A DNA stretch of 64,000 bases from Chitinophaga pinensis (GTDB lineage Bacteria > Bacteroidota > Bacteroidia > M30B66): contig CAMCXT010000009.1 of assembly GCA_945883545.1 (NCBI GenBank), positions 1 to 64,000 on the forward strand, given 5' to 3'. Positions 51,970 to 61,237 of the stretch are shown in pieces; position 1 is the stretch's first letter, and each line of letters starts with the position of its first letter. Position numbers and translations under genes: made by a program. The notes under the pieces were generated by a model. It saw only the letters and a program-made list of their open reading frames with translations, searched no databases and had not been told where the DNA came from.

Positions 51970-54471
51970 TTAGTCGTGGAAAATGGTTGTTGTAGTAGGA
52001 CGAGGATTTACCGTTACGGTAACAGTTGCCGTGTCTTGGCAGCCATTTGTATCCGTTCCAGTTACAGTGTAGGTAGTTGTAGTTGTTGGTGTAGCAGTAA
52101 CTGGCGAACCTGAACCTGAAGAAAGCGTTCCTGCATTATCCCAAGTTAATGTTGTAGCTACTCCAGCTGTTAGTTCTGTGCTTTCGCCTTCACAAATCGA
52201 GATATTCGCACTAGCCGTAACATTTGGAAGTGGGTTTTCGGTCAAGGTAACCGCATCACGCGATAAACTCACACAAGTAGTAAGGTTGTCGAACGCTTCG
52301 GCATAGTAGATGCCCGGTGTAGGAGGATTGAATGGAGATCCAGTTCCAACCAAGTTGCCTCCAGTTGGTGCATCATACCAATTTAAAGTTTGGCCAGCCT
52401 CAACCGTTGCAGTTAATGCTGGAACAGGCGTGAAGCCTGCGCAATAAGCAGCATCTGTTCCAACAGGTACATTCACCGTTGGACAGTTACAAACAGGTGC
52501 AGTAACATCTAATGTCGTAGGGCATCCTGCTACCGTAAGCGAGATCGTAATATTGGTGCCTGTTGGTACTCCGGTAATTGTGAAGTTGTTTCCACCTGCA
52601 TTTGCAACTGTTCCAGCTGAGCTTGTTGGAATTTCTGCCGAAACTGAAATTTCCATACTCCAAGTTGTTAGATCAGCCGAACAAACTGGAGCACTCACAA
52701 CCGCAATGGTTGGAACTTGATTTACAGTTACCTGAACATCTTCAGTATCTGTGCATCCATTGCCATCAGTTCCTGTTACGGTGAATGTGAATACACCATC
52801 AGCTAAGTTGGCAGTTACATCAGAGCCAGTATTCGAAACCAATCCAGTTCCTAACCAAGCATAACTAACTGCGCCTGAAGCAGAAAGTGATGCTACATCG
52901 CCTTCACAAATCGCAAAGTCGAGTGTTGCATCAACAGTTGGAAGTGCATTTTCAATCAAGGTGATTTGTGTTCTAGTTGAACTCAAGCAGCCAGTAGCAA
53001 GATCACGTGCCTGAACGTAATAAATACCAGCTGCTGTTGGTGTGTAAGTGTTTAAGTCGGTTGCCAAAGCAGTTCCGCCTGAAGCAATGCTATACCAGTC
53101 GAATGCGATTCCCGCAACAGCTTGCACACCCAAAGTTGGGATGGTGCTGCCAGTACAGAAATCTTCGTTGCCTAAGCTCACAGCTGCTGCGATAGTCGGG
53201 CAGCTGCAATCTGGGGCGAGGATCGACGATGTTTCGTCGCAAGTGCCTGAAGTAACAGTTAAGGTAATATCGGTTCCTGCAGGAACCAATGAAATCGACC
53301 AGTTGTTACCCCCTGTGTTGACTACGGTTCCTGCTGTACTGGTTACATCTCCGGCTGAAACACTCACCGTTAGGCCGTAAGTCAACAAATCGGCCGAGCA
53401 AGTTGCAGGACCTAGAGTCGTAAAGGTTGGAGTTGGATTTACTGTAACATCAAGATTTGCTGTGTTTTGGCAGCCATTGATATCTGTTCCGGTAACGGTG
53501 TAAGTGATCGTGCTCGTTGGGCTTGCCGTTACACTTTGTCCCGAAGTCGCCGATAAGTTTGTTGCTGGACTCCAAGTATAACTTGTTCCACCAAATGCTT
53601 GCAATACAGTTGATCCATCATCACAAATCGCCACATCTCCGCTCGTAGTGATCGTTGGCAGTGGATTCACAGTGATCGTGATATCGTCGGTTGCTGAACA
53701 TCCAGCCCCATCGGTTCCTGTAACTGTGTAGGTTGCGGTTGATGCTGGAGTTGCATCAACAGTGCTTCCAACAGTTGCCGACAACCCTGCACTTGGGCTC
53801 CAAGTATAAGAAGTTGCTCCACTTGCCGTGAGTGTGGTTGTTCCACCAGGACAAATCGAAGCAATTCCAGCAATCGACACTGTTGGAAGAGGTGTTATCG
53901 TGATGGTGGTGGTGTATACTTCAGCACATTCGTCCGCCGCTGGCGTGAAAGTGTAAGTGGTTAATCCAGGTGCGCTGGTGTTGATGGAAGTTGGGCTCCA
54001 AGTTCCATCGATACCTTCGATCGATGTTAGTGGAAGTGTGGCAGGAACAGCATTCTGGCAGTAAGGGCCAAACTCATTGAAGGTAGGAACGGCTCTAGGA
54101 GTAATGGTAATGTCAAGTTCTATTGGATCTCCATCGCATCCGTTTATGGTCTCAATTACTGTGAGCACGTAGTTACCTGGAGGAGTTGCGCCCCAGTTGA
54201 TAATGATTCGGTTGGTACTTCCAGCAGGCGACCAAGCCACAACTGGTCCTTGGTTGGTAGTAATCGTTCCAAGAAAAGTTCCTGGAGTGATAGCCCAAGC
54301 ATACTGCGCATTTGTTGTACCAGCGCCGCCATTTTCATCCTTATCCACCCGATACGGACGAATTGTGCCCTCACAAATGGTTTGAAAAGGCGACGGATTG
54401 TCCTGCGCAAACAAATCCTGGCTCCAGGCAAAGCCGAGGATTAAAATGAGTAAAAGTCTAAGTTGTCTCAT
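51970..54471 (-). CDS. Secreted Ig-like repeat protein ending in TTTIFHD
   Basis: Signal peptide MRQLRLLLILILGFAWSQDLFAQ (ATG at 54471); repeated DITITVNPLPT..-type Ig-like modules; no CTD recognised. Confidence 0.88.
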   Translation of the reverse strand: MRQLRLLLILILGFAWSQDLFAQDNPSPFQTICEGTIRPYRVDKDENGGAGTTNAQYAWAITPGTFLGTITTNQGPVVAWSPAGSTNRIIINWGATPPGNYVLTVIETINGCDGDPIELDITITPRAVPTFNEFGPYCQNAVPATLPLTSIEGIDGTWSPTSINTSAPGLTTYTFTPAADECAEVYTTTITITPLPTVSIAGIASICPGGTTTLTASGATSYTWSPSAGLSATVGSTVDATPASTATYTVTGTDGAGCSATDDITITVNPLPTITTSGDVAICDDGSTVLQAFGGTSYTWSPATNLSATSGQSVTASPTSTITYTVTGTDINGCQNTANLDVTVNPTPTFTTLGPATCSADLLTYGLTVSVSAGDVTSTAGTVVNTGGNNWSISLVPAGTDITLTVTSGTCDETSSILAPDCSCPTIAAAVSLGNEDFCTGSTIPTLGVQAVAGIAFDWYSIASGGTALATDLNTYTPTAAGIYYVQARDLATGCLSSTRTQITLIENALPTVDATLDFAICEGDVASLSASGAVSYAWLGTGLVSNTGSDVTANLADGVFTFTVTGTDGNGCTDTEDVQVTVNQVPTIAVVSAPVCSADLTTWSMEISVSAEIPTSSAGTVANAGGNNFTITGVPTGTNITISLTVAGCPTTLDVTAPVCNCPTVNVPVGTDAAYCAGFTPVPALTATVEAGQTLNWYDAPTGGNLVGTGSPFNPPTPGIYYAEAFDNLTTCVSLSRDAVTLTENPLPNVTASANISICEGESTELTAGVATTLTWDNAGTLSSGSGSPVTATPTTTTTYTVTGTDTNGCQDTATVTVTVNPRPTTTTIFHD

Positions 54472-54482
54472 ATCTGGGTTGA

Positions 54483-55448
54483 TTAATCGTGGTAAATGGG
54501 TGTTGTTATTATGCTGCCACCAATGGTGACCACAGCTGAAGCGCATACTTCGGTAAAACGGATGTATTCTACTGTATAAAATCCTTCATCAGAAGTTGGA
54601 GGAGTGATGTTTCCACTGCTGGCATTGATGCTTAATCCACTAGTTGTGGCAGAAAAAGTTCCTCCACTTACCAAATCGATGTCGAGGCTTGGGGCAGCAA
54701 TTAATGCTGTATTACAAACCAAGGCTGGGTATGAAAAATCACCACTTGAATCTCCTGTGAGTTTTACATCATCCACATAAAGTACTTCATCGGAGCGATT
54801 TACATCGAGTCGTATTCTAAACGCCAAGGTGTTTCTTCCGGGAGGAACATTGTAAACAAATGGGTTCTGAATTGCTGGTCCTGTGCAGCTTACACTGGTA
54901 TTTGAATAATTCCAAACACAATCGCCAAAACCATTGATTGTTGCTGCTGTTGAAAATGGACCACCATTCTCACTGACTTCGAAAAAAATTCGGTCTGAAA
55001 CGTCAAATCCCGGACCTCCACTGCATGTGGAATGCGTTCTATAAGCCACAGACACGCGAACATTGTTGTAGCAGGAAATCTCAACAGGTTGAAATTCAAC
55101 AATTTTTCCGTTCAGGTTGTCGTTACAGTTTCCCCCTGTACTTTGCCCATTTATGCAATTGGGGCTCCCTGCAGCACCACAAGTAGTTGATCCTCCGCCG
55201 AAACGCATACTGTTGTTTCCAACTTTTGCATAACCAGCGCCATAATTTCCAGCTCCAACTAGAACCTGCGGCGTATTGGCATTTTGGGTTGGAGGGATGT
55301 AATTCCACGTGTCGGTTACAAGGCCTTCAAATCCTTGGTAGGCGATCACGGTTTGTCCCGAAACAGATGTTGTGGTGAATATTATTTTCATCAAAAATAA
55401 AAATTTGATGAAGTGATAACACCTATAACTTCCACAACTCCTAACCAT
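54483..55448 (-). CDS. Secreted protein (321 aa) ending in TTPIYHD
   Basis: Hydrophobic N-terminus followed by TVIAYQGFEG beta-sandwich-like domain (DRIFFEVSENGGPFSTAATI); no CTD recognised. Confidence 0.82.
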   Translation of the reverse strand: MVRSCGSYRCYHFIKFLFLMKIIFTTTSVSGQTVIAYQGFEGLVTDTWNYIPPTQNANTPQVLVGAGNYGAGYAKVGNNSMRFGGGSTTCGAAGSPNCINGQSTGGNCNDNLNGKIVEFQPVEISCYNNVRVSVAYRTHSTCSGGPGFDVSDRIFFEVSENGGPFSTAATINGFGDCVWNYSNTSVSCTGPAIQNPFVYNVPPGRNTLAFRIRLDVNRSDEVLYVDDVKLTGDSSGDFSYPALVCNTALIAAPSLDIDLVSGGTFSATTSGLSINASSGNITPPTSDEGFYTVEYIRFTEVCASAVVTIGGSIITTPIYHD

Positions 55449-55589
55449 GAAATTTTCTTCAGATTTCGATCTGCAAAGAACTTCAAGTTAAATGAAGAGA
55501 ATGTTTTCCTTGTTTCATTAAACCAATAAAGACATCGCATAAACTGTCGCTCTGCGTTTCCGATAAGATAACTGTATGTCAAGAAATTG

Positions 55590-58500
55590 TTAGTCATGGT
55601 AAATCAATGTTGTGTTAGGTGCTGAAGTAACTATAGTGTTGATGTTGCCAGAATCGGCGCATTGCCCTGTATTTGGGGTGAAATTGTAGGTTCCTGATGA
55701 ACTATTGCTAATCAGTGAAGGCGTCCAACTGCCCAAAATACCGTTAAGCGAAGTTGTTGGCAGTAAAGGTGCTGTAGTGCCTTCGCAAAATGGAGGAATC
55801 GCACTGAAACTCGGAATTGTCAACGGTGTGATATTTATGCTAATTGTAATAGAATTGGCACAAATGCCCGCATTGGGCGTGAAAGTATAATCGCCGGAAA
55901 CTGTGTTGCTTACAACTGCTGGACTCCAAGATCCAGAGATTCCATTCAATGAAGTTGAAGGCAACAAGGGCGCAGTGGTACCGAAACAGAAATCGTTAAT
56001 GGCATTGAAGTTTGGCGTTACGGGAGCTGTTACAGTTACACAAGTTTCGCTGCTGCAATCGGCACTTAGTGAATAGGATATTGGATTGGGCGGCGCGCTT
56101 CCAAAGAAGATGGCCGCGTTACCATAGCTGTTATCTGCTGGTCCCGCTGGCGTGAGGAATTGATTGCTCACAAAGGTTGGATTAATTGATCCGGGATCAT
56201 TTACCAGCATGACAAATGCCTTTATCGTACCAGATGGATTCCCAAGGTTAGCCAACGGAATTCCAAATTCAAATCCTTGCGTGAAATTGCCCGAACCTCC
56301 ATTGCTTTGGTAGCCTAATGGTGCGGAAGTTCCGGTTTGCCCCAAAAACAAATTGACGTTCGTTTGCATGTTGTACAAATCGAAAAAGCCCAAGCCAAAT
56401 GCTTGGTTCATCGCCAAAATATAGTCTGGGTTAAAACCTGGATCGAAACTGATCCCGTTGTTCAGATTTTTCACAGAGAAATAAGGTGCATTTGTTCGGT
56501 TTGTCCAGCTAGACAAAGAATTAAATCCACCTGGAATACAATCGATAAACAGCAGAAAACGATTGTTGCTCCCGTTCTCGGTTTGCCCTGCCAATGCGCC
56601 ATACAAACTGCCCGACAAGTTTTTCAAATACAGAGCATCGAGATTGTTCAATGCGCCAAAACTGCTTGCTGGTCCGCCAGCAGAAGTTGCCAACGGAACT
56701 CCCCATTCGGCCACAGAAATTTGACCGTCGAAAACGAATGTTGGCGTTGGATACGACTGCACACATACTTGGTCGCCTGCCGTAAGAATCGAAGAAGTAT
56801 AGGTGTTGTCGGCTGAAGGCGCTTGCAATTCCACACCATTCACAGTGAAGCTATACCAAGAACCTCCTGATGCCGTGAAGTTGATCACTTCGTCTGCGCA
56901 AGGAAGCGTTGGCGTGAGGTTCGGAGCAGATGGAATAGGAGTTACGGTTAGACTGTATGTGCTGATTAGCGTGTATGTATCGCCAGTATTGATCGTGCTG
57001 CTTCCGTCGGAATCGCAGTAAGCATAGGCGCTAACCGATTGTACGATCGGAGCAGCGGTATTATTTATCCCCGAAGGGAGCGAATTGTTGGGTGCTGTAA
57101 TTCCCGCAACAGGCAAAACACTCGAATACACCACACAGGTTGGGTTTGATGCAGCAACCGCACTTTGCCAAGTCGCGATCGCAGTAGTGCTTTCACCAGT
57201 GCAAATGGTTGATGAAGCATTGCTTACGTTGGTTGGAGAACAACAAGCAAATGCCGCATTGGTAGGGTAGAGGCAAGTTGCTGGAGAAGGTGCTTGTTCG
57301 GAGTAATTAACTTGTAATGCAGTAGTAATACTTGCAAAATTCCATTGCCCAAGTCCTAAGCTTCCACACGGAACCAATGGAGCAAAGGTGGAGTTTATCC
57401 CCCCAGCACCAAAGACATTCGGATAAATGTAAATTTCAATATTGCTAGATGCATTGAAACCATTAGGAAAATCGCTTAGATCGAAATTGATGTTGTAATT
57501 CGTCAAAGTGGTATTCACATCGCTTACAATTGCTCCATCAACAAAAACAGTTACCCAATAATCTGAACCTAACCCTTGTGCATTGTAGCAAAATCCATTC
57601 AAGCTAAAATTCAGTGAAAAGGAAGTAGCATCGCCACCTACCACATTTGGAGGGATGTTGAGGTAGGCAGAATTGTTTATCCCACCAAAAGGAGAAGAGG
57701 CAACCTCGATATTGAGTCCTGAATAATTTGTATTGGTTGTAATTGGCTCTAACGGACCGCCTGTTGAACAACAATTTGGTCCGCCGACAATGCCGAGATA
57801 AGTTATGTCGAATGTTTGATTTCCGCCTGAGCAAGCAGTGTTTGTCAAGGTGGCTGGATTCGGACTGATGCTGAAAATTGTGCCGATATCACCTGCATCG
57901 CAATCGTTATTGCCCGTAACTTCCCAATCGCAGGTTGAGGTGTTGTATAGGATGCTCACCACATCGTTTGAAGAACTAGGAAGGGTTGGATAAACGGTTA
58001 ATGTGTTGCTGCCAGAGGCCAAGGTTGCGCCAGTGCTGTTACAAGTAACTGTCCATGGAAGTGTCGCATTGATGGTATTGCAGAAATTTGGATTTTCAAT
58101 GCTGATTGGAACCCTAAAATCATTGCAGTTTTGAACCGTTTGTAACACATTTCCAGCAGGCGTTGTTACGGTAATGGTGGCTGGAGAAATGCTCACGTTT
58201 GCACCAAAGATGGTGGAGGCTCCAAATCCAATTTCCCCTGAAATAGGACCACCAATTACATCACTTCCTTGGGTAACATAAATTTGACCATTCACTCCAT
58301 CGAATCCATCTCCAAAAGGACCGTCGTTTACATTTAACGTGAAGATGGTTCCGTGAATAAGTGGATCGAAAGGTCCATAACCGATACTAAAGTTTGACCC
58401 AGAAGTATTTCCAATCCCTGAGGCCAATATAATACCACTAAGATTACTTGTAACGGTCCAAGAAATTTCATTTCCAAAAGCGGATCCGTAATTCCCAGCC

Positions 58501-59792
58501 ACATTGAAGTAAATCTGACCTGAACAAGCCGTATTTGCAACTTCGAGGTAATACGTCTGGTTTGAGCAGGCAGTAGCTGGACTGCTGGAAGCATCTGCAT
58601 AATCTGGACAATTTAACGACACACTTGCACATGCCGCTGGTGCTGTGTAACTCTCAGAAATAGTACAAGATGGATCGGCTGAAAACGTTGCCACAACATT
58701 ACAGTTTCCTCCTGTTGCATTGATTCCCGAGATAGAGTAGCTAATTTGACTTGGGAAGGGTGCGCTTAGTGTTGTAGTTCCGCCGCAAGAACTGGTAAAG
58801 GTTAGGATGCCGCTTTCTGGCGGATTGGTAACTGTTAGTTCACCCGAAACCTGATAGGTATTCGTTATTGGATCGCATACGCTTGGAGTCGCCGAAAGTG
58901 CAGTAATGCTGCAAAGAATGTCGCAATTTGTTGTAGCTGTTGAGCTTGATTCACTATTGAAGGTAATGTACCCTAATTCGTTGTCAAAATTGGTGAGTAA
59001 CAAAATGTACACTTCACCTGCAAGTGCGCCAACTGCATTCGCCTGTTCAAATGCAGATGCTGAGAAGCTGCAATCGGCAACTGGCGCAGTGCTGTTTTGA
59101 ATTTGCGTGCATCCATCTGGCAAAGATGAAAACGGGCCCCAAAGCAAAAAGTCAACATCAATAGGGAAATCGAAAACATCAAACTGGGCAATATCGATGT
59201 TTAAATCGCCTGGGTTTTCAATTTCATAATAATACCATACTGGATTTGGTGTTGAATTCAAACAATCGATAGCGCCCAAACTGGGTACATTGATGTTGTT
59301 GTTGAATGTATAGGTTGTTCCTGTGCAGAAGGCTGTTGCATTTGGACAAGTATCGCCGTTGTTTGTTGGTGGAGGAAGATCTCCACAAGAAATAGCCGCT
59401 TCCCAGCCACGTCGACGCGTAGTTCCATCGGAAGAAAATTGAAAGGTTAAACAGCCACCAATGGTAGAAGAAATCACTCCAGGGCCAAGATTTCCCGTGT
59501 AGGAACCTAAAAGTGGAGATGCAGTGGTTGGCCCATTGAAAACATCTAGATAATCGAAACCCGCTTCTAGTCTAAAGTCGGTGAATGTAAAGGTGATTGC
59601 CTGTCCTGCTGGAGCGCAAAAGGTAATGGTCGAGAATTCGTTGTTTTGGTAATTGGTTCCTGGCCCCTGGCTGTCGTAGAACAATCCTCCACATGCATTT
59701 GTGATTGTGCCCAAGTTGCCCATATTGTAAACCTGCGCCACACCTGGAATCCAGATGATAAACAACAGTAATATGTGCAACAGTTTTCTCAT
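55590..59792 (-). CDS. Secreted 1400-aa mosaic protein (CUB domain, Ig-like repeats, CBM9/DOMON-like domain) ending in TTLIYHD
   Basis: Signal peptide MRKLLHILLLFIIWIPGVAQ; CUB-like YDSQGPGTNYQNNEFSTITFCAPAGQAITFTFTDFRLEAGFDYLDVFNGP; ISGSWSPAVVSNTVSGDYTFTPNAGICA repeats. Confidence 0.88.
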   Translation of the reverse strand: MRKLLHILLLFIIWIPGVAQVYNMGNLGTITNACGGLFYDSQGPGTNYQNNEFSTITFCAPAGQAITFTFTDFRLEAGFDYLDVFNGPTTASPLLGSYTGNLGPGVISSTIGGCLTFQFSSDGTTRRRGWEAAISCGDLPPPTNNGDTCPNATAFCTGTTYTFNNNINVPSLGAIDCLNSTPNPVWYYYEIENPGDLNIDIAQFDVFDFPIDVDFLLWGPFSSLPDGCTQIQNSTAPVADCSFSASAFEQANAVGALAGEVYILLLTNFDNELGYITFNSESSSTATTNCDILCSITALSATPSVCDPITNTYQVSGELTVTNPPESGILTFTSSCGGTTTLSAPFPSQISYSISGINATGGNCNVVATFSADPSCTISESYTAPAACASVSLNCPDYADASSSPATACSNQTYYLEVANTACSGQIYFNVAGNYGSAFGNEISWTVTSNLSGIILASGIGNTSGSNFSIGYGPFDPLIHGTIFTLNVNDGPFGDGFDGVNGQIYVTQGSDVIGGPISGEIGFGASTIFGANVSISPATITVTTPAGNVLQTVQNCNDFRVPISIENPNFCNTINATLPWTVTCNSTGATLASGSNTLTVYPTLPSSSNDVVSILYNTSTCDWEVTGNNDCDAGDIGTIFSISPNPATLTNTACSGGNQTFDITYLGIVGGPNCCSTGGPLEPITTNTNYSGLNIEVASSPFGGINNSAYLNIPPNVVGGDATSFSLNFSLNGFCYNAQGLGSDYWVTVFVDGAIVSDVNTTLTNYNINFDLSDFPNGFNASSNIEIYIYPNVFGAGGINSTFAPLVPCGSLGLGQWNFASITTALQVNYSEQAPSPATCLYPTNAAFACCSPTNVSNASSTICTGESTTAIATWQSAVAASNPTCVVYSSVLPVAGITAPNNSLPSGINNTAAPIVQSVSAYAYCDSDGSSTINTGDTYTLISTYSLTVTPIPSAPNLTPTLPCADEVINFTASGGSWYSFTVNGVELQAPSADNTYTSSILTAGDQVCVQSYPTPTFVFDGQISVAEWGVPLATSAGGPASSFGALNNLDALYLKNLSGSLYGALAGQTENGSNNRFLLFIDCIPGGFNSLSSWTNRTNAPYFSVKNLNNGISFDPGFNPDYILAMNQAFGLGFFDLYNMQTNVNLFLGQTGTSAPLGYQSNGGSGNFTQGFEFGIPLANLGNPSGTIKAFVMLVNDPGSINPTFVSNQFLTPAGPADNSYGNAAIFFGSAPPNPISYSLSADCSSETCVTVTAPVTPNFNAINDFCFGTTAPLLPSTSLNGISGSWSPAVVSNTVSGDYTFTPNAGICANSITISINITPLTIPSFSAIPPFCEGTTAPLLPTTSLNGILGSWTPSLISNSSSGTYNFTPNTGQCADSGNINTIVTSAPNTTLIYHD

Positions 59793-60160
59793 TGTTCAGC
59801 AATCACTTTTAATTTCCCCTTCGGGGTGATGGCAAAGCGAATCGAATTTCCATTTGGGGCAGCTTTCAAAGCAGCGCGCTTTTGATTTCCAATCGGTTTT
59901 TGCAATTCTTGTTTACTGTACAAAACCACGGAAGCCTTTAGTCCATCCAATGCAACTGTTCTCCGTTGCGCATCCAATCGGTATGCATCCAACAAACCAT
60001 AATGATCGATTGCTTCCTGAACTTTCAGCTCGTCATCCTGAGACAATAAGCCCACGATTTCGAAGTGTTTCTTGTTCGAAGTTTCCTCTTCTTGAGCATC
60101 AAGTTGAAGGCAAAAGCAAAGCAGGACGACCGCTAAAAGCAGTCCTCGGGTTGAATTCAT
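59789..60160 (-). CDS. Small secreted hypothetical protein (123 aa)
   Basis: Signal peptide MNSTRGLLLAVVLLCFCLQLDAQ; ATGA overlap with the downstream 1400-aa gene. Confidence 0.8.
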   Translation of the reverse strand: MNSTRGLLLAVVLLCFCLQLDAQEEETSNKKHFEIVGLLSQDDELKVQEAIDHYGLLDAYRLDAQRRTVALDGLKASVVLYSKQELQKPIGNQKRAALKAAPNGNSIRFAITPKGKLKVIAEQ

Positions 60161-60654
60161 TTGTATGGTAATCAGTCGTTTGTGTAGCGTTTGATCTATC
60201 TCATTTTTATAAGCATTCGATCAAAAACTAGAAAATTTATTAAATCGCTGAAGATTTTTCAGGATAGTCTTGGGAAATCGGCTGAATGAAATTGTGTAGT
60301 GGTTTGATCATAGGCAGATTTTTCAATTTCTCAATGTTTGCAAGTGTTTTGCAAGGATTGAGATATTGGTTGTCAACATGTTATGGGCTTACTCTTTAGC
60401 AATCTACAAATAGTTTTATCAAAACCAAACTTTATGAGCAGTCGATTGTTGAAAACTACCCATGGTTAGTATCTTTATCAATCTGTAGGTCTTGATTTTG
60501 TTGAGATCTAGAGATAAGTACTCATATTTGATTGTGAATAAGTTGATTGAGACATGCACTCTTGTTGATTCGACTAATTTTCATTTGTCGTCCGAATAGA
60601 CCAACTTGATTTGTGGAAGATTTCTTCGACCTTTGGGCGCTCGAAACCAACGCC

Positions 60655-61215
60655 ATGACTTCAATCAAGCTTTCTACAGATCAACGAAACAGTCTTTTGG
60701 AGATCCTTCAAAAACGCTTTGAGAAAAACAAAAATCGAAGCAAGGATATTCTTTGGATAGATGTAGAGGCACGTTTGATTTCTCAGGAGGCAAAATTGTG
60801 GTCGCTTTTTAAAATGGAAGAAACTGGAGGAGAACCCGATGTGCTTGATTTTGATCCTAAAACTGGTGAATACATCTTCTTCGATTGTTCAGCCGAAACG
60901 CCCGCTGGCAGAAGAAGCTTTTGCTATGATCGTGAGGCCCTCGATGCTCGAAAAGAAAACAAACCAGCAAACAATGCAATAGATGCAGCTGCAGAAATGG
61001 GTATAGAAATCCTCGATGAAGAGCAATACCGATTTCTTCAGCAATTCGGTCCGTTCGACCAAAAAACATCAAGCTGGCTAAAAACTCCCAACAACATCCG
61101 CAAACTTGGTGGCGCCATCTTCGGCGATTACCGATACGGTCAGGTGTTTATCTATCACAACGGTGTGCAGTCGTATTATGCGGCTAGAGCCTTCCGCGGA
61201 TTGGTGAAAATCTAA
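60655..61215 (+). CDS. DUF4256 domain protein
   Basis: LLEILQKRFEKNKNRSKDILWIDVEARL, ETGGEPDVLDFDPKTGEYIFFDCSAETPAGRRSFCYDREALDARKENKP, FGDYRYGQVFIYHNGVQSYYAARAFRGLVKI; ATG at 60655 (MTSIKLST) likely. Confidence 0.88.
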   Translation: MTSIKLSTDQRNSLLEILQKRFEKNKNRSKDILWIDVEARLISQEAKLWSLFKMEETGGEPDVLDFDPKTGEYIFFDCSAETPAGRRSFCYDREALDARKENKPANNAIDAAAEMGIEILDEEQYRFLQQFGPFDQKTSSWLKTPNNIRKLGGAIFGDYRYGQVFIYHNGVQSYYAARAFRGLVKI

Positions 61216-61237
61216 TTCACAACAAAACTGAGCAATC

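Noticed and set aside
54472-54546. Apparent overlap between the 321-aa and 858-aa ORFs suggesting a programmed frameshift
   Set aside because: The 858-aa ORF begins properly at ATG 54471 with its own signal peptide, giving an 11-bp gap and no overlap.
51970-59792. Idea that the tagged ORFs are fragments of one larger gene broken by stop codons
   Set aside because: Each has its own signal peptide, and the DNA after each stop is unrelated and leads into a new start; the shared heptapeptide sits exactly before each stop.
60172-60612. 440-bp AT-rich intergenic region considered as ncRNA locus
   Set aside because: No stable GC-rich hairpin or promoter-terminator pair identifiable by eye.
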